Source of the DNA: Candidatus Methylobacter oryzae
GTDB taxonomy: Bacteria; Pseudomonadota; Gammaproteobacteria; Methylococcales; Methylomonadaceae
Assembly (NCBI GenBank): GCA_945861405.1
Contig: CAMAUL010000009.1
Coordinates: forward strand, 1 to 63,092
Length of the DNA stretch: 63,092 nucleotides
Reading direction: 5' to 3'
Shown: positions 35,176 through 45,037 of the stretch, piece by piece
How positions within the stretch are numbered: position 1 is the stretch's first letter
Layout: every line of letters begins with the position of its first letter
The notes under the pieces: generated by a model
The model's database searches: none
The model's input: the letters and a program-made list of their open reading frames with translations, nothing else
Told to the model about the DNA's origin: nothing
Translations under genes and position numbers: made by a program

Positions 35176-36537
35176 TTACCTTTCACCTGCTTTTTCATCC
35201 ATATCAAGCTTTTTCAAGCGATAGTGTAGCGATCTGTAAGACAATCCCAGCTGTTTGGCGGCGGCCATTTTGTCCCATTTGTTTTCTTCCAGCGCAAGAC
35301 TGATGGCTATCTTTTCTATTTTTCCCAGATGATCTTCCAGCGATCCCAAAGCAGGGTCAAAATCCTGAGATTTGGCAACATAATGTTCATCTGTCGGCAG
35401 ATTTAAATCATCAATTTCAATGCGACTGCCGTCATACAGCGCCAAGGCTCGTTCCAGGATATTTTCAAGTTCACGGACATTGCCCGGAAACTGATACCGT
35501 TGTAATGCCGCTAATGCCGATACCGACAAGCCCGGCCTGTCCTGTTTATTGGCACCGGTCAATTTGGCTAAAATATGATCGACCAGGACGGGTATATCAT
35601 CAGGCCGCTCACGCAAGGGTGGAACATGAAGATCAATCACGTTGATTCGGTAATACAAATCCTGCCTGAAACTGCCGTCCCGAACCATGTCGTTAAGGTT
35701 GCGATGAGTGGCGCTGAGCAAGCGAATATCAACCGGGATTTCCTGCTGATCCCCGACCGGACGAATTTTCTTTTCCTGGATAGCGCGCAATAATTTGACT
35801 TGCAGGGACAGCGGCAAATCGGCAACTTCATCAAGAAACAAGGTGCCGCCTTCTGCTGCCTGGAATAAGCCTTTTTTGTCGCTGAGCGCGCCGGTAAAGC
35901 TACCTTTTTTATGGCCGAAAAACTCACTTTCCATTAGCTCATGCGGAATAGCGCCGCAGTTAATCGCGACGAACTCATGGTCGCTACGGGAGCTGTGCTG
36001 ATGAATCAGCCTTGCAACCAGCTCCTTGCCTGAGCCCGATTCGCCGCTGATATAAACTGGCGCTTGGCTGCGCGCGAGTTTGTCTATTTTCGCCCTAATC
36101 TCCTGCATGATTAACGATTCGCCCAACAGCGTATGGCGGGGTCGTCTTTCTTTAATAGAGCTTGTTGCATCGGAAAGTTTTAAGGCATTGTTAACGAGTA
36201 GTCTAAGCGCGGGCAGATCAACCGGTTTAGACACAAAATCGAACGCGCCCTTTTTCATCGCCAGAATGGCCGACTCCATATTGCCGTGTGCGGTAATAAC
36301 GGCAACCGGTATCGGGCTGGGTAGTGTTTGTATAAAGTCAACCAGACCCAAGCCGTTGCCGTCAGGCAGTTTCATGTCGGTCAGGCAAAGATCGAATGAT
36401 TTTTGCTGCAATAAGTTTTTGGCATCGGCAACATTTTCAGCGCAGCAGGTCTGGATATTCATCCGGTTAAGGGTGATTTCCAACAGCTCGCGAATATCGG
36501 GTTCGTCGTCTACAATCAATGCCAGTGGTTTATTCAT
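35176..36537 (-). CDS. pilR: PilR-type sigma-54 response regulator
   Basis: 453 residues: receiver (1-120; LTDMKLPDG contains the phosphoacceptor Asp), AAA+ domain (GESGSGKELVARL Walker A, GSFTGA sigma-54 contact loop, GGTLFLDEVADL Walker B) and a C-terminal Fis-type HTH (AAKQLGLSYRSLHYRLKKL). It activates sigma-54 promoters, classically pilA of type IV pili. It overlaps pilS by 4 nt. No pilA in the window. Confidence 0.93.
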   Translation of the reverse strand: MNKPLALIVDDEPDIRELLEITLNRMNIQTCCAENVADAKNLLQQKSFDLCLTDMKLPDGNGLGLVDFIQTLPSPIPVAVITAHGNMESAILAMKKGAFDFVSKPVDLPALRLLVNNALKLSDATSSIKERRPRHTLLGESLIMQEIRAKIDKLARSQAPVYISGESGSGKELVARLIHQHSSRSDHEFVAINCGAIPHELMESEFFGHKKGSFTGALSDKKGLFQAAEGGTLFLDEVADLPLSLQVKLLRAIQEKKIRPVGDQQEIPVDIRLLSATHRNLNDMVRDGSFRQDLYYRINVIDLHVPPLRERPDDIPVLVDHILAKLTGANKQDRPGLSVSALAALQRYQFPGNVRELENILERALALYDGSRIEIDDLNLPTDEHYVAKSQDFDPALGSLEDHLGKIEKIAISLALEENKWDKMAAAKQLGLSYRSLHYRLKKLDMDEKAGER

Positions 36538-38162
36538 AAGTCAATTAAGGTCTGATCCGCGTTCAACAAGCAAAGCCGAAAACAGCTTTGATTATTGTCG
36601 GTTAAATAATAGTTCAATTTCGCCTGATTTAATTCGGCTAATTCTTTTGAGAGATAAAGCCCCAGTCCTGTGCCGCTGGAAGAGGTGGTAAAAAAGGGTT
36701 CAAACAGCTGGCTCAGGTGTTCACGGTTGATGCCGGAACCGTTATCGATGACTTCTATGCAGGGCGCCTGTTGCAGGGCAAAAGCGCGTATGACTATTGG
36801 CCCGGTCTCCGGCTTGCCGTATTTGAGTGCATTGCGACACAGGTTGCCCAGAATTTGCCTTAAATGACCGGGATCTATAAATGCATATAAGGGTTCATCA
36901 GGATACGAAAGCTTGAATGCGTCAATATCAACGGTATGTTCAAGCGTGAAATTTTTCAGGTAATTGTCCAGCCAGGGCTTGAGATGAATCTTTTCCCGTC
37001 TTGAATCGGTTCTTCTGGAAAGCTGCAAAATATCCTCAATGATATGGTTGACGCGGACTGAGTGGATCTGGATGATTTCTGCCAAGCGCTGATCCTGAAT
37101 GGATAGCAGCGGATTTTCCGAAAGTAATTGCCCTGCGTGACTGATAGCGCCTAACGGGTTGCGGATTTCGTGGGCAATGCTGGCGGTGAGTCGACCCAGC
37201 GATGCGAGTTTGCTTTGCTGCACCTGCTGGTTATAAAGGGCAACATCTTCAAGGATAATCATATAGAAAAACTCATGTCCGGTCGGCAGGGGCATGAACC
37301 GACAATGAATTTCGGATTGATTCGACAATCGCAACAGCACCAGATTCTGTTCGGGATCAGCTAGCCAGGATTGAAAAGCTTCCGTTAAATAGCTTGAAAT
37401 GTCGCCTAGTTCGACCGGCAATACCGATAAATTCGCCAGCCGCAATGCAGACTCATTGGCCATCTGAATGGCTTGCTGTTTGTTGATAATAATGATGCCC
37501 GATTGCAGGTGCTGGATAATGTACGTGTTGAGATCTTCCAACTTAGTGATAGTTTGTTGCTGCTGATCGGCAAGTTGGAATATCTGCTCGCTACGTTTTG
37601 CAAGGATATATGACAGCAGGGCAATGGTAAAAAATGCAGCGCCGAGCATTCCGGAATTGGCATAAGAGGTTGAGTTAAAACTGTGCGTGTAATTGGCAAC
37701 GAATTGTTCGGTTAATACGGCCAAACTGGCTAGCGCGGCAAAAAGCATAGCGCAACGGCCGCCGACTAATAACCCGCCTGCGGCGATGGATACGGCGAGC
37801 AAAGCGCCCATGCCGCTGTCAATACCGCCGGAGGCATGCATGATCAAGGTGAGGATGAGTATGTCTGTAAAAATGAGCAGCTGCGCTTGTGTGCTGTAGC
37901 TTGTGAGTCGCCAAGCTATGCAGATACCGGATAAGATTGAGAGCAGCAAGTAGCTTTGGCTACTGTAAACAAATAATTGGCTGTCGTAAGTACCGAGTAA
38001 TGAAGAATCTGTGTAACTATAAAATAGCGTGACAAACAGACCGGCCAGGATGAGTCGATAGCCTAAAAAAACTTTTAGCAACAACCAGGCTTGTCGAGCC
38101 GGAATGCCGTAACCTTTGGAGAAGGGACAGGGGAAGATGGTTTCGTTGGTATTTGGCGGCAT
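36534..38162 (-). CDS. pilS: PilS-type membrane sensor histidine kinase
   Basis: 542 residues. About six membrane helices (30-200), a PAS segment (205-320), HisKA with the phosphoacceptor in SIAHEIRNPLGAISHAGQLL, and HATPase with ALKYGKPETG and SGTGLGLYLSKEL. The polytopic sensor fits PilS, which senses pilin in the membrane. Divergent from sucCD. Confidence 0.92.
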   Translation of the reverse strand: MPPNTNETIFPCPFSKGYGIPARQAWLLLKVFLGYRLILAGLFVTLFYSYTDSSLLGTYDSQLFVYSSQSYLLLSILSGICIAWRLTSYSTQAQLLIFTDILILTLIMHASGGIDSGMGALLAVSIAAGGLLVGGRCAMLFAALASLAVLTEQFVANYTHSFNSTSYANSGMLGAAFFTIALLSYILAKRSEQIFQLADQQQQTITKLEDLNTYIIQHLQSGIIIINKQQAIQMANESALRLANLSVLPVELGDISSYLTEAFQSWLADPEQNLVLLRLSNQSEIHCRFMPLPTGHEFFYMIILEDVALYNQQVQQSKLASLGRLTASIAHEIRNPLGAISHAGQLLSENPLLSIQDQRLAEIIQIHSVRVNHIIEDILQLSRRTDSRREKIHLKPWLDNYLKNFTLEHTVDIDAFKLSYPDEPLYAFIDPGHLRQILGNLCRNALKYGKPETGPIVIRAFALQQAPCIEVIDNGSGINREHLSQLFEPFFTTSSSGTGLGLYLSKELAELNQAKLNYYLTDNNQSCFRLCLLNADQTLIDL

Positions 38163-38285
38163 GTTTTGTTTTTAAAATGGCGTTTTGCAGGGACTTCGTT
38201 AAAATGCTCAGTAACGTCTATTAATCGTAGCATTAAGTTGTCATCTGTAGTATTAAAAATACCCGCGCCAATCAAGGAGTCATAA

Positions 38286-39452
38286 ATGAATATTCATGAG
38301 TATCAGGCTAAACAGCTGTTTTTGCATTACGCGATACCGGTGCCTGATGGCAAGCAAGCGACAACGCCCGAAAGCGCCGAGCAGGTCGCCAAGGAACTGG
38401 GCGGTGACGGTTGGGTAGTTAAAGCCCAGGTTCATGCCGGTGGACGGGGCAAAGTCGGCGGCGTAAAGCTGGCCAAAACTCCGGCTGAAGTAGCCTTGTT
38501 TAGCAGGGAAATGCTCGGCAAACGATTGGTGACCAAACAAACCGGTGCGGAAGGTTTGCCGATTAACTCGCTGTTGATCGAAAAGACTTACCCGATCAAG
38601 CGCGAACTCTATTTGAGCATTCTGGTTGACCGGGGCACCGAACGCATTATTTTTATCGCCTCGGCAGCGGGCGGCATGGATATAGAAACCGTCGCCCACG
38701 AAACGCCCGAGCAGATTATCTCGGTGCCCGTGCATCCTGCCGCAGGTTTACAAGGCTATCAATGCCGGAAGGTCGCCTACGCGTTGGGGCTTAAAGGATC
38801 GCAGATCAAAGCACTGGGAAAAATCATGCAGGGCTTGTACGACTTGTTTCTAGCCAAGGATGCCAGCCAGATTGAGATTAATCCGCTGATAGAAACCGAC
38901 AGCGGCGAGCTGATGGCGCTGGACGCCAAGATCAATTTCGACGATAACGCGGTCGAAGCGCATCCCGATATAAGGGCGATGAAAGACGCCGACCAGGAAG
39001 ACGAAAAAGAAAACAAAGCCCAGCAATTCGGGCTGAATTACATCACCCTGGAAGGCAATATCGGCTGCATGGTCAACGGTGCGGGACTGGCCATGGCGAC
39101 CATGGATCTGGTCAAACTCAAAGGCGGGCTACCGGCCAATTTTCTCGATGTCGGCGGCGGCACCAGCGTTGAAAAAGTCTGCGAGGCGTTCAAGCTGATC
39201 CTGTCTGATCACAGCGTCAAAGCAGTCTTGGTGAATATTTTCGGCGGCATCGTCCAGTGCGACATTATCGCGGCGGGCATTTTGGCCGCAGTCGAACAGG
39301 TTCACGTCGTCATACCGGTGGTGGTGCGCCTTGAAGGCACCAATGCCGAACAGGGCCGGGCCTTGCTGAGCAACATGGGATTGAATCTTTATGCGGCGGA
39401 CGATTTGGCTCACGCGGCAGAACAAGTCGTAGCATTGGCGGAGGCCGCATGA
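38286..39452 (+). CDS. sucC: Succinyl-CoA synthetase beta subunit
   Basis: 388 residues. ATP-grasp domain with [20 protein letters not shown] and the [17 protein letters not shown] loop; the CoA-ligase domain has [15 protein letters not shown] and [11 protein letters not shown]. It makes or uses succinyl-CoA in the TCA cycle. AAGGAG lies 6 bases upstream of the start. Malate-CoA ligase MtkA of serine-cycle methylotrophs is a close relative, but no serine-cycle genes lie nearby. Confidence 0.93.
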   Translation: MNIHEYQAKQLFLHYAIPVPDGKQATTPESAEQVAKELGGDGWVVKAQVHAGGRGKVGGVKLAKTPAEVALFSREMLGKRLVTKQTGAEGLPINSLLIEKTYPIKRELYLSILVDRGTERIIFIASAAGGMDIETVAHETPEQIISVPVHPAAGLQGYQCRKVAYALGLKGSQIKALGKIMQGLYDLFLAKDASQIEINPLIETDSGELMALDAKINFDDNAVEAHPDIRAMKDADQEDEKENKAQQFGLNYITLEGNIGCMVNGAGLAMATMDLVKLKGGLPANFLDVGGGTSVEKVCEAFKLILSDHSVKAVLVNIFGGIVQCDIIAAGILAAVEQVHVVIPVVVRLEGTNAEQGRALLSNMGLNLYAADDLAHAAEQVVALAEAA

Positions 39453-40315
39453 GCATTTTAATCGACAAAAACACCAAAGTGATTTGCCAGGGCTTTACCG
39501 GCAAGCAAGGCACTTTCCATTCCCAGCAAGCGCTGGACTACGGCACCTTATTAGTCGGCGGCGTTACCCCGGAACGCGGCGGCGAAACCCATTTGGGCTT
39601 GCCGGTATTCAACACCGTGCAGGATGCAGTGGACGGCACGGGAGCCACCGCCAGCGTCATTTACGTGCCGCCTTTTTATGCCGCCGACGCGATTCTGGAA
39701 GCCGTCGACGCGGGGATTAAACTGATTGTTTGCATCACTGAAGGCATCCCAATATTGCAAATGTTGCGCGTTAAAGCGGCGATGGCCGGTACCGGCGCGC
39801 TGTTGATCGGCCCCAACTGCCCCGGAGTGATCACCCCCGGCGCATGCAAAATCGGCATCATGCCCGGCAAAATTCACCTGCCGGGATCAATCGGCATCGT
39901 GTCGCGCTCGGGCACCTTAACCTATGAATCCGTGCATCAAACCACCGCGCAAGGTCTGGGGCAAAGCACCTGCGTCGGCATCGGAGGCGATCCGATACAC
40001 GGCATGAACTTCGTCGATGTACTCAGCCGTTTCCAGGCCGACGAGCAAACCAAAGGCATCGTGATGGTCGGCGAAATCGGCGGCGGCGAAGAAGAAGATG
40101 CGGCAGAATATATTAAAGCCCACGTCACCAAACCCGTGGTTGCGTATATCGCAGGGCAAACCGCGCCTCCCGGAAAACGCATGGGCCACGCCGGCGCGAT
40201 AGTGACCGGCGGCAAAGGCACGGCTGAAGGCAAAGTCGCCGCACTTAAAGCAGCGGGGATTGAGGTGGTGAGTTCACCGACCGATATTGGTGTGGCGATG
40301 AAGGGATGTTTGTAG
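39449..40315 (+). CDS. sucD: Succinyl-CoA synthetase alpha subunit
   Basis: 288 residues. CoA-binding [19 protein letters not shown] and the active-site histidine in [17 protein letters not shown], phosphorylated during the reaction. Its ATG overlaps the sucC stop by 4 nt. Its TAG stop is the TAG of a family D hairpin (40312-40335), so the last codon borders the repeat directly. Confidence 0.94.
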   Translation: MSILIDKNTKVICQGFTGKQGTFHSQQALDYGTLLVGGVTPERGGETHLGLPVFNTVQDAVDGTGATASVIYVPPFYAADAILEAVDAGIKLIVCITEGIPILQMLRVKAAMAGTGALLIGPNCPGVITPGACKIGIMPGKIHLPGSIGIVSRSGTLTYESVHQTTAQGLGQSTCVGIGGDPIHGMNFVDVLSRFQADEQTKGIVMVGEIGGGEEEDAAEYIKAHVTKPVVAYIAGQTAPPGKRMGHAGAIVTGGKGTAEGKVAALKAAGIEVVSSPTDIGVAMKGCL

Positions 40316-40335
40316 AGACGCGATTTATCGCGTCT
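40312..40335 (+). repeat. Family D hairpin supplying the sucD stop codon
   Basis: GTAGAGACGCGATTTATCGC then GTCT. The stem is AGACGCGAT/ATCGCGTCT with almost no loop; it may double as a terminator. Confidence 0.8.
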
Positions 40336-40383
40336 TAATCCAGCAAATCAGCAAACATTCGTAGCTAAAGAAATGGAGCAAAT

Positions 40384-40608
40384 ATGAAAACCAAAGACCT
40401 CATAGCTGAAGCTGTGTCACTGCCCGTCGAAGAACGGGCATTAGTGGTGGATTCCTTGCTTCGAAGTTTAAATGCCCCGGAATCTGAGATCGATACGAAA
40501 TGGATTGCAGTAGCAAAACACCGCTTACAGCAACTCAGGTCAGGCGAGGTAACCGCAATTTCCAGTGACGCCGTATTAAAAAAAATAGAAGCTAGATTCC
40601 AGTCGTGA
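40384..40608 (+). CDS. Addiction-module antitoxin
   Basis: 74 residues, MKTKDLIAEAVSLPVEERAL then VVDSLLRSLN, the signature of the TIGR02574-type addiction-module component. It precedes and overlaps the toxin gene by 4 nt (GTGA). Confidence 0.88.
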   Translation: MKTKDLIAEAVSLPVEERALVVDSLLRSLNAPESEIDTKWIAVAKHRLQQLRSGEVTAISSDAVLKKIEARFQS

Positions 40609-40895
40609 ACGCCTTATTTCATCCGGCTGCGGAATCTGAATTTAATGCCGCCATTGATTATTACGAAGATATTGAAAAAGGTTTGGGATATGATTTTTCA
40701 CGGGAGGTCTTCTCTGCTCTTGAACGAATTATCGCTTTTCCAAAAGCATGGGTAGTCATTGAGGATGAGATTAGAAGGTCTTTGGTAAGAAGATTTCCAT
40801 ATGGGATTTTATATGCTGAAGAAAAAGATAAAATCTATATTGTTGCGGTTATGCACCTTCATAGAGATCCTGAGTATTGGAAGCACAGAATATAG
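40605..40895 (+). CDS. RelE/ParE-superfamily toxin
   Basis: 96 residues from a GTG start that overlaps the antitoxin stop. FHPAAESEFNAAIDYYEDIE then RRSLVRRFPYGILYAEE and VAVMHLHRDPEYWKHRI are typical of the RelE/ParE fold. Whether it cleaves mRNA (RelE) or targets gyrase (ParE) is not decidable; the two-gene order antitoxin-toxin fits. Confidence 0.9.
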   Translation: MNALFHPAAESEFNAAIDYYEDIEKGLGYDFSREVFSALERIIAFPKAWVVIEDEIRRSLVRRFPYGILYAEEKDKIYIVAVMHLHRDPEYWKHRI

Positions 40896-40973
40896 TGATC
40901 ACATTATTCCGGTAATCTCTGCCGCAATTGGTTAACAAATACCACCGACAATCTACAAAAATTACTGCTAAGA

Positions 40974-42593
40974 ATGACCCTAAAAATAGCCCTGGCCCAA
41001 ACCAACTTCCTGGTCGGCGACATCGCCGCCAATGTTGACAACATCGTTCAAGTCGCCATTCATGCCCGTGATGAATTGGGCGCGGAGTTGATCGTTTTTC
41101 CTGAACTGACTATTACCGGCTATCCGGCGGAAGACCTGTTATTGCGCGCCGATTTTATTACCGCCGCCAATAACGCGCTGTATCAACTGGCCGACCGGGT
41201 TGCCGGTATTGCGCTGGTCATCGGCTTTCCCGAACGCGATGGCGACAAGATTTACAACAGTGCGGCGGTGTTGCATCAGGGCGCGATACTGGCCTGTTAT
41301 CGCAAACGGGCGCTACCCAATTACGGCGTATTTGACGAGCAGCGTTATTTTACGGCGGGCAGCCAGCCTTGCGTATTTGAATTCAACGGCACGTTTATCG
41401 GGCTGACCATTTGCGAGGATGTTTGGCGGCCGGGCATTATCGAAGATAACAAACAGGCAGGAGCGGAACTGCTGCTGACCCTTAACGCCTCGCCGTTCAA
41501 CTCGGGAAAGATCCATCAACGCGAAGCCGTTATTTGCAGTCAGGTTAAAGCCACGCAGATTCCGTTGGTTTATGTCAATCAAATCGGCGGTCAGGATGAG
41601 CTGATTTTCGACGGCGCGTCTTTCGTCGTAGCCGCAAACGGAGACATCGTGTTTCGTGCGGCAGAGTTTAAAGAGCAGATCAGCGTGGTCGAGTTTGACG
41701 GCAATCAGCCGGTAAAAACTGCCTGCGCGCCGCTTTATGCTGAAATCTCCAGCGAATATCAGGCTCTGGTGCTGGGCATTAAAGATTATGTACGCAAAAA
41801 CGGTTTCCAGGGTGCCATTTTGGGCTTATCCGGCGGCATCGATTCGGCGCTGGTTCTGGCTCTCGCCGTCGATGCGTTGGGCGCGGATAAAGTCGAAGCC
41901 GTGCTGTTGCCGTCGCGCTATACCCAGGACATGAGCAACGAAGATGCGGTGCTGGAAGCGGAACTGTTAGGCGTCAAACATCACACCATTCCGATAGAAC
42001 CGGCCGTAAATGCGTTCACCAGCATGTTGGCCGATATTTTTGCCGGCACGGCCAAAGACGCGACCGAGGAAAACATTCAGGCGCGTTGCCGGGGCGTGGT
42101 ATTAATGGCGCTGTCGAATAAGCAGGGCAAACTGCTATTAACCACCGGCAACAAGAGCGAAATGAGCGTCGGTTATGCGACCTTGTACGGCGATATGTCC
42201 GGCGGTTTTGCGCCGATCAAGGACGTGCCAAAGATGCTGGTTTACCAATTGGCGCGTTATCGCAACACGCTGTCCGAAGTCATACCGGAACGGGTTATTA
42301 TTCGTCCGCCATCGGCTGAGTTAGCGCCGAACCAAATCGACCAGGATTCATTGCCTCCGTACGACGTTTTAGACCCGATTCTTGAACGTTATGTGGAACT
42401 GGATCAAACATTTGAACAAATCATTGCCGCCGGTTTCAAGGCGGAAGATGTCGCCAGAGCCATCACTCTGGTAGACAAAAATGAATATAAACGCAGGCAA
42501 TCCCCGCCAGGAATTAGAATTACGGGCCGGGCGTTTGGTCGCGACCGGCGCTACCCCATTACTTCCGGCTATAAGGGCGTCCATATAAAGTAA
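40974..42593 (+). CDS. nadE: NAD+ synthase, glutamine-hydrolysing
   Basis: 539 residues. The N-terminal nitrilase-type glutaminase (FPELTITGYPAEDLL, a Lys in the CYRKRALPNYG segment, Cys in LTICEDVWRP) feeds ammonia to the C-terminal NAD synthase (GLSGGIDSALVLALAVDALG PP-loop). It converts deamido-NAD+ to NAD+. Confidence 0.96.
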   Translation: MTLKIALAQTNFLVGDIAANVDNIVQVAIHARDELGAELIVFPELTITGYPAEDLLLRADFITAANNALYQLADRVAGIALVIGFPERDGDKIYNSAAVLHQGAILACYRKRALPNYGVFDEQRYFTAGSQPCVFEFNGTFIGLTICEDVWRPGIIEDNKQAGAELLLTLNASPFNSGKIHQREAVICSQVKATQIPLVYVNQIGGQDELIFDGASFVVAANGDIVFRAAEFKEQISVVEFDGNQPVKTACAPLYAEISSEYQALVLGIKDYVRKNGFQGAILGLSGGIDSALVLALAVDALGADKVEAVLLPSRYTQDMSNEDAVLEAELLGVKHHTIPIEPAVNAFTSMLADIFAGTAKDATEENIQARCRGVVLMALSNKQGKLLLTTGNKSEMSVGYATLYGDMSGGFAPIKDVPKMLVYQLARYRNTLSEVIPERVIIRPPSAELAPNQIDQDSLPPYDVLDPILERYVELDQTFEQIIAAGFKAEDVARAITLVDKNEYKRRQSPPGIRITGRAFGRDRRYPITSGYKGVHIK

Positions 42594-42796
42594 CTGGAAA
42601 AGCTTTGTAAATCATCATATACTCTTTCTTAAATAAATGTTCCATGCGCGGTCGACAGGCTATTCCGCAAATGTGACTGCTTGAAAATATATTCGTTCAA
42701 ATCAACAAATTTATAATAATACAGGAGTTCAACATCAATGATAGATACAGTAAATTGCGCAGGAATGCTCCTCTCAAACAGCCCAAGGGACATCCA

Positions 42797-43879
42797 ATGA
42801 ACACTCTTTTTCGAATTCTGCTGCTTAGCCTTCTGGCAATAAGCACCCCTTCCATAGCGGCCAAAAATGTTATTAGAAATGCCGTTACTAAACAGGCTTT
42901 CTCCGCTTACACACAACTCAGCGAAACCAAACTTAACGCTGCGGTAAGCAACTCTCAAAAAGACATCCAGATTATTCAGATACGGCTCGACAGCCAAGAC
43001 AAGCGTTTGGATGACCAAAGCAAATTTATAGGTTCGCAGGAATCCCGAATCAGCGATATCGGCCTTTATCTGACTGCATTTGGCTTGCTCCTCGTAACCA
43101 TTCTCACATTATTGGGATTAATCATCTTTTTCACCGTTCGCGGCCGCGCCCGTGAGGAAGCTCGTATCAGCGCAGAAAAATGGTTCAACAAAAAAACCGC
43201 TGATCTGGAACAACAAATACAAATCTTTCGTGAACGCCTGTCCCAACAGGAACAGCAATTCAATACACAAGTCAAAACGCAAGCTAAACCCCTGCGCGCC
43301 GCAGTTGAAAATACTGTCGAATCAGCCGCAGAACCGACGGTAACAGAACATCAGCTACCACAAGCCAATCCTTTCAAATCACCCCCACTTACGCCGGTAA
43401 ACATCACGGCAGATTGGGCGCTTAACGATATCGCCGAGAACCTGTTCGGAAAAACCGAGGCCGACACCGAAGAAGCTAAAAACAGTTTCGAGGACTGGAA
43501 TAATAAGGGATGTGACCTGCTCATCCTCGCCAAAGAAGCTTGGGAAGAGACCGATCTACGGGCAGATTATCTAACCGATGCGGCAGTTTGCTTTGATGCC
43601 GCGCTGGATAATGAACTCGATGACCCTGAGCTGGGCTTGGTTCTGGGCAACCAGGCCTACACGGCAGCTTTGCAAGAACAGCCCGAAGCACAAGTACGCG
43701 CTCAATTGCACAAAGCCCTGTCACTGGGTGGAGAAGCCCTGTACAACAACATATTGAAGAGCCTGGAAATCAACCCAGTGCCTCTTGATAGCGACTTCCG
43801 TACCTTGCTGGACTCAGCCTGGGCTGAAGCCAAAAAAACCGGATGGCTGGGCTTCACCAGCATGGGTCGCAAACCGTAA
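42797..43879 (+). CDS. Hypothetical membrane and coiled-coil protein
   Basis: About 360 residues from ATG 42797; the upstream in-frame 14 codons do not extend a signal peptide. A signal sequence (LFRILLLSLLAISTPSIAAK), a coiled-coil stretch (about 40-85), one membrane helix (LYLTAFGLLLVTILTLLGLI), a second coiled coil (REEARISAEKWFNKK onward), a Pro-rich linker and a C-terminal helical TPR-like domain (about 225-355; AAVCFDAALDNELDDPEL). I do not know the family. The topology suggests an envelope scaffold. Confidence 0.75.
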   Translation: MNTLFRILLLSLLAISTPSIAAKNVIRNAVTKQAFSAYTQLSETKLNAAVSNSQKDIQIIQIRLDSQDKRLDDQSKFIGSQESRISDIGLYLTAFGLLLVTILTLLGLIIFFTVRGRAREEARISAEKWFNKKTADLEQQIQIFRERLSQQEQQFNTQVKTQAKPLRAAVENTVESAAEPTVTEHQLPQANPFKSPPLTPVNITADWALNDIAENLFGKTEADTEEAKNSFEDWNNKGCDLLILAKEAWEETDLRADYLTDAAVCFDAALDNELDDPELGLVLGNQAYTAALQEQPEAQVRAQLHKALSLGGEALYNNILKSLEINPVPLDSDFRTLLDSAWAEAKKTGWLGFTSMGRKP

Positions 43880-43891
43880 CAATTCATACCA

Positions 43892-43922
43892 TCATACGTC
43901 TCCACTCCAGCTGGAGACGTAT
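43892..43922 (+). terminator. Perfect hairpin after the membrane/coiled-coil gene
   Basis: CATACGTCTCC pairs exactly with GGAGACGTATG around 9 bases. There is no U-run, so terminator function is only likely. Confidence 0.6.
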
Positions 43923-44209
43923 GAGTCTTTACAAGGTAACCGATTACCTTTCTCAATTCTTGTCCATTTGTAATACAATAGCCGGGTTAATTTCCGTTCG
44001 TTTCGATCCCGTAGTTTTCCAACTAGCGGATGATTAAAAAACGAAGCTATCGTTGTATGTTACTTATTGATCCTGATTCAAGATCAACAAATGGAAGCAA
44101 CACCCCAGCAATTAACAGAGCAAAAAAACATTACCGTTATTTCAACTTGATATGCTCGTAAAAAGGCTGTTGGGATACGGTATTTTATAATTATAAAAGG
44201 GTCAGTTTT
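43923..44209. other. Intergenic region without a supported gene
   Basis: A 38-codon frame from 43921 has no ribosome-binding site and begins inside the hairpin. Otherwise the region is AT-rich and presumably carries the promoter of the following membrane protein gene. Confidence 0.5.
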
Positions 44210-44965
44210 ATGTGTTGGAGTGGTGAAGCGTCCGGTGTTTTAGCCGTCGCAGGTCTTAGTACCGCAGCTTATGTTGCAATTAAACAGGGGGAGTCGAAAG
44301 AACTCTGGATTCCGTTAACTTATTTTGCCTTAATGGAATTATTACAGGCGGCAACATACGTTTATATCGATATGTGTGACAATCCGAGCAATCAGATACT
44401 TACACTGTTAGGCTATTTGCATGTATCGTTCCAGCCGTTCTTTGTCAACATGGTCGCGATGTACTTCATCCCTGAAAGCGTCAAAATAAAAATTCGAACG
44501 ACGGTCTATACCATCTGCGCTATCGGCACGATCACCATGCTGATCAAGATGTACCCTTTTGCCTGGGCGGGCTCCTGCAACATCGGCATCGAAGGTTTTT
44601 GCGGGCCGAGTGTCTGCTCCACCTCCGGCTCCTGGCATATCGCATGGCAAATGCCGTTGAACGGTTTGATGTCAGATCCTGTTGCTTGGCTATTCGGCTT
44701 TAACTGGGGCTTGCATGCGTTTACCTATATCGTGGTCGCTTTTTACCTGCCGCTTATGTACGGCTCCTGGCGGTTCGTGGGCTTCCATTATTTAATCGGT
44801 CCGTTTATTTCCGACGTGACCACCACCGATCCCAACGAATATGCCGCAGTTTGGTGCTTGTTTTCCATCGCTTTATGCGTATCGGTCATTAAATCCCCGA
44901 TCAGAAAACATCTGCACGTTAAAACCTGGCCTTTTTACAAAAAGTATATTGGCGATTCGCTGTAA
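44210..44965 (+). CDS. Polytopic membrane protein, DUF5765-like
   Basis: 251 residues starting MCWSGEASGVLAVAGLSTAA, with about seven membrane helices and conserved aromatic and cysteine residues (WAGSCNIGIEGFCGPSVC). The MCWSxEAS start recalls the DUF5765 family shared by bacteria and fungi. Function unknown. It is followed by a terminator, then convergent to the radical SAM gene. Confidence 0.75.
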   Translation: MCWSGEASGVLAVAGLSTAAYVAIKQGESKELWIPLTYFALMELLQAATYVYIDMCDNPSNQILTLLGYLHVSFQPFFVNMVAMYFIPESVKIKIRTTVYTICAIGTITMLIKMYPFAWAGSCNIGIEGFCGPSVCSTSGSWHIAWQMPLNGLMSDPVAWLFGFNWGLHAFTYIVVAFYLPLMYGSWRFVGFHYLIGPFISDVTTTDPNEYAAVWCLFSIALCVSVIKSPIRKHLHVKTWPFYKKYIGDSL

Positions 44966-44987
44966 TTTAACGTTATCAATCCCCAGG

Positions 44988-45013
44988 CGGGGCGGAGTTT
45001 GCAACCCCGCCCC
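44988..45013 (+). terminator. GC-rich hairpin between convergent genes
   Basis: GGGGCGGAGTT pairs with AACCCCGCCCC with one mismatch. It lies between the convergent membrane protein and radical SAM genes and could serve both. A related hairpin is at 125-152. Confidence 0.65.
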
Positions 45014-45037
45014 ACTTTGTTTCTTTAATGTTCCCAA

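Noticed and set aside
38286-40315. Malate-CoA ligase (MtkAB) instead of succinyl-CoA synthetase
   Set aside because: The families are close, but no serine-cycle gene is nearby; SucCD is the simpler call.
43921-44037. 38-codon frame starting MSLYKVTDYL
   Set aside because: It starts inside a hairpin and has no ribosome-binding site.
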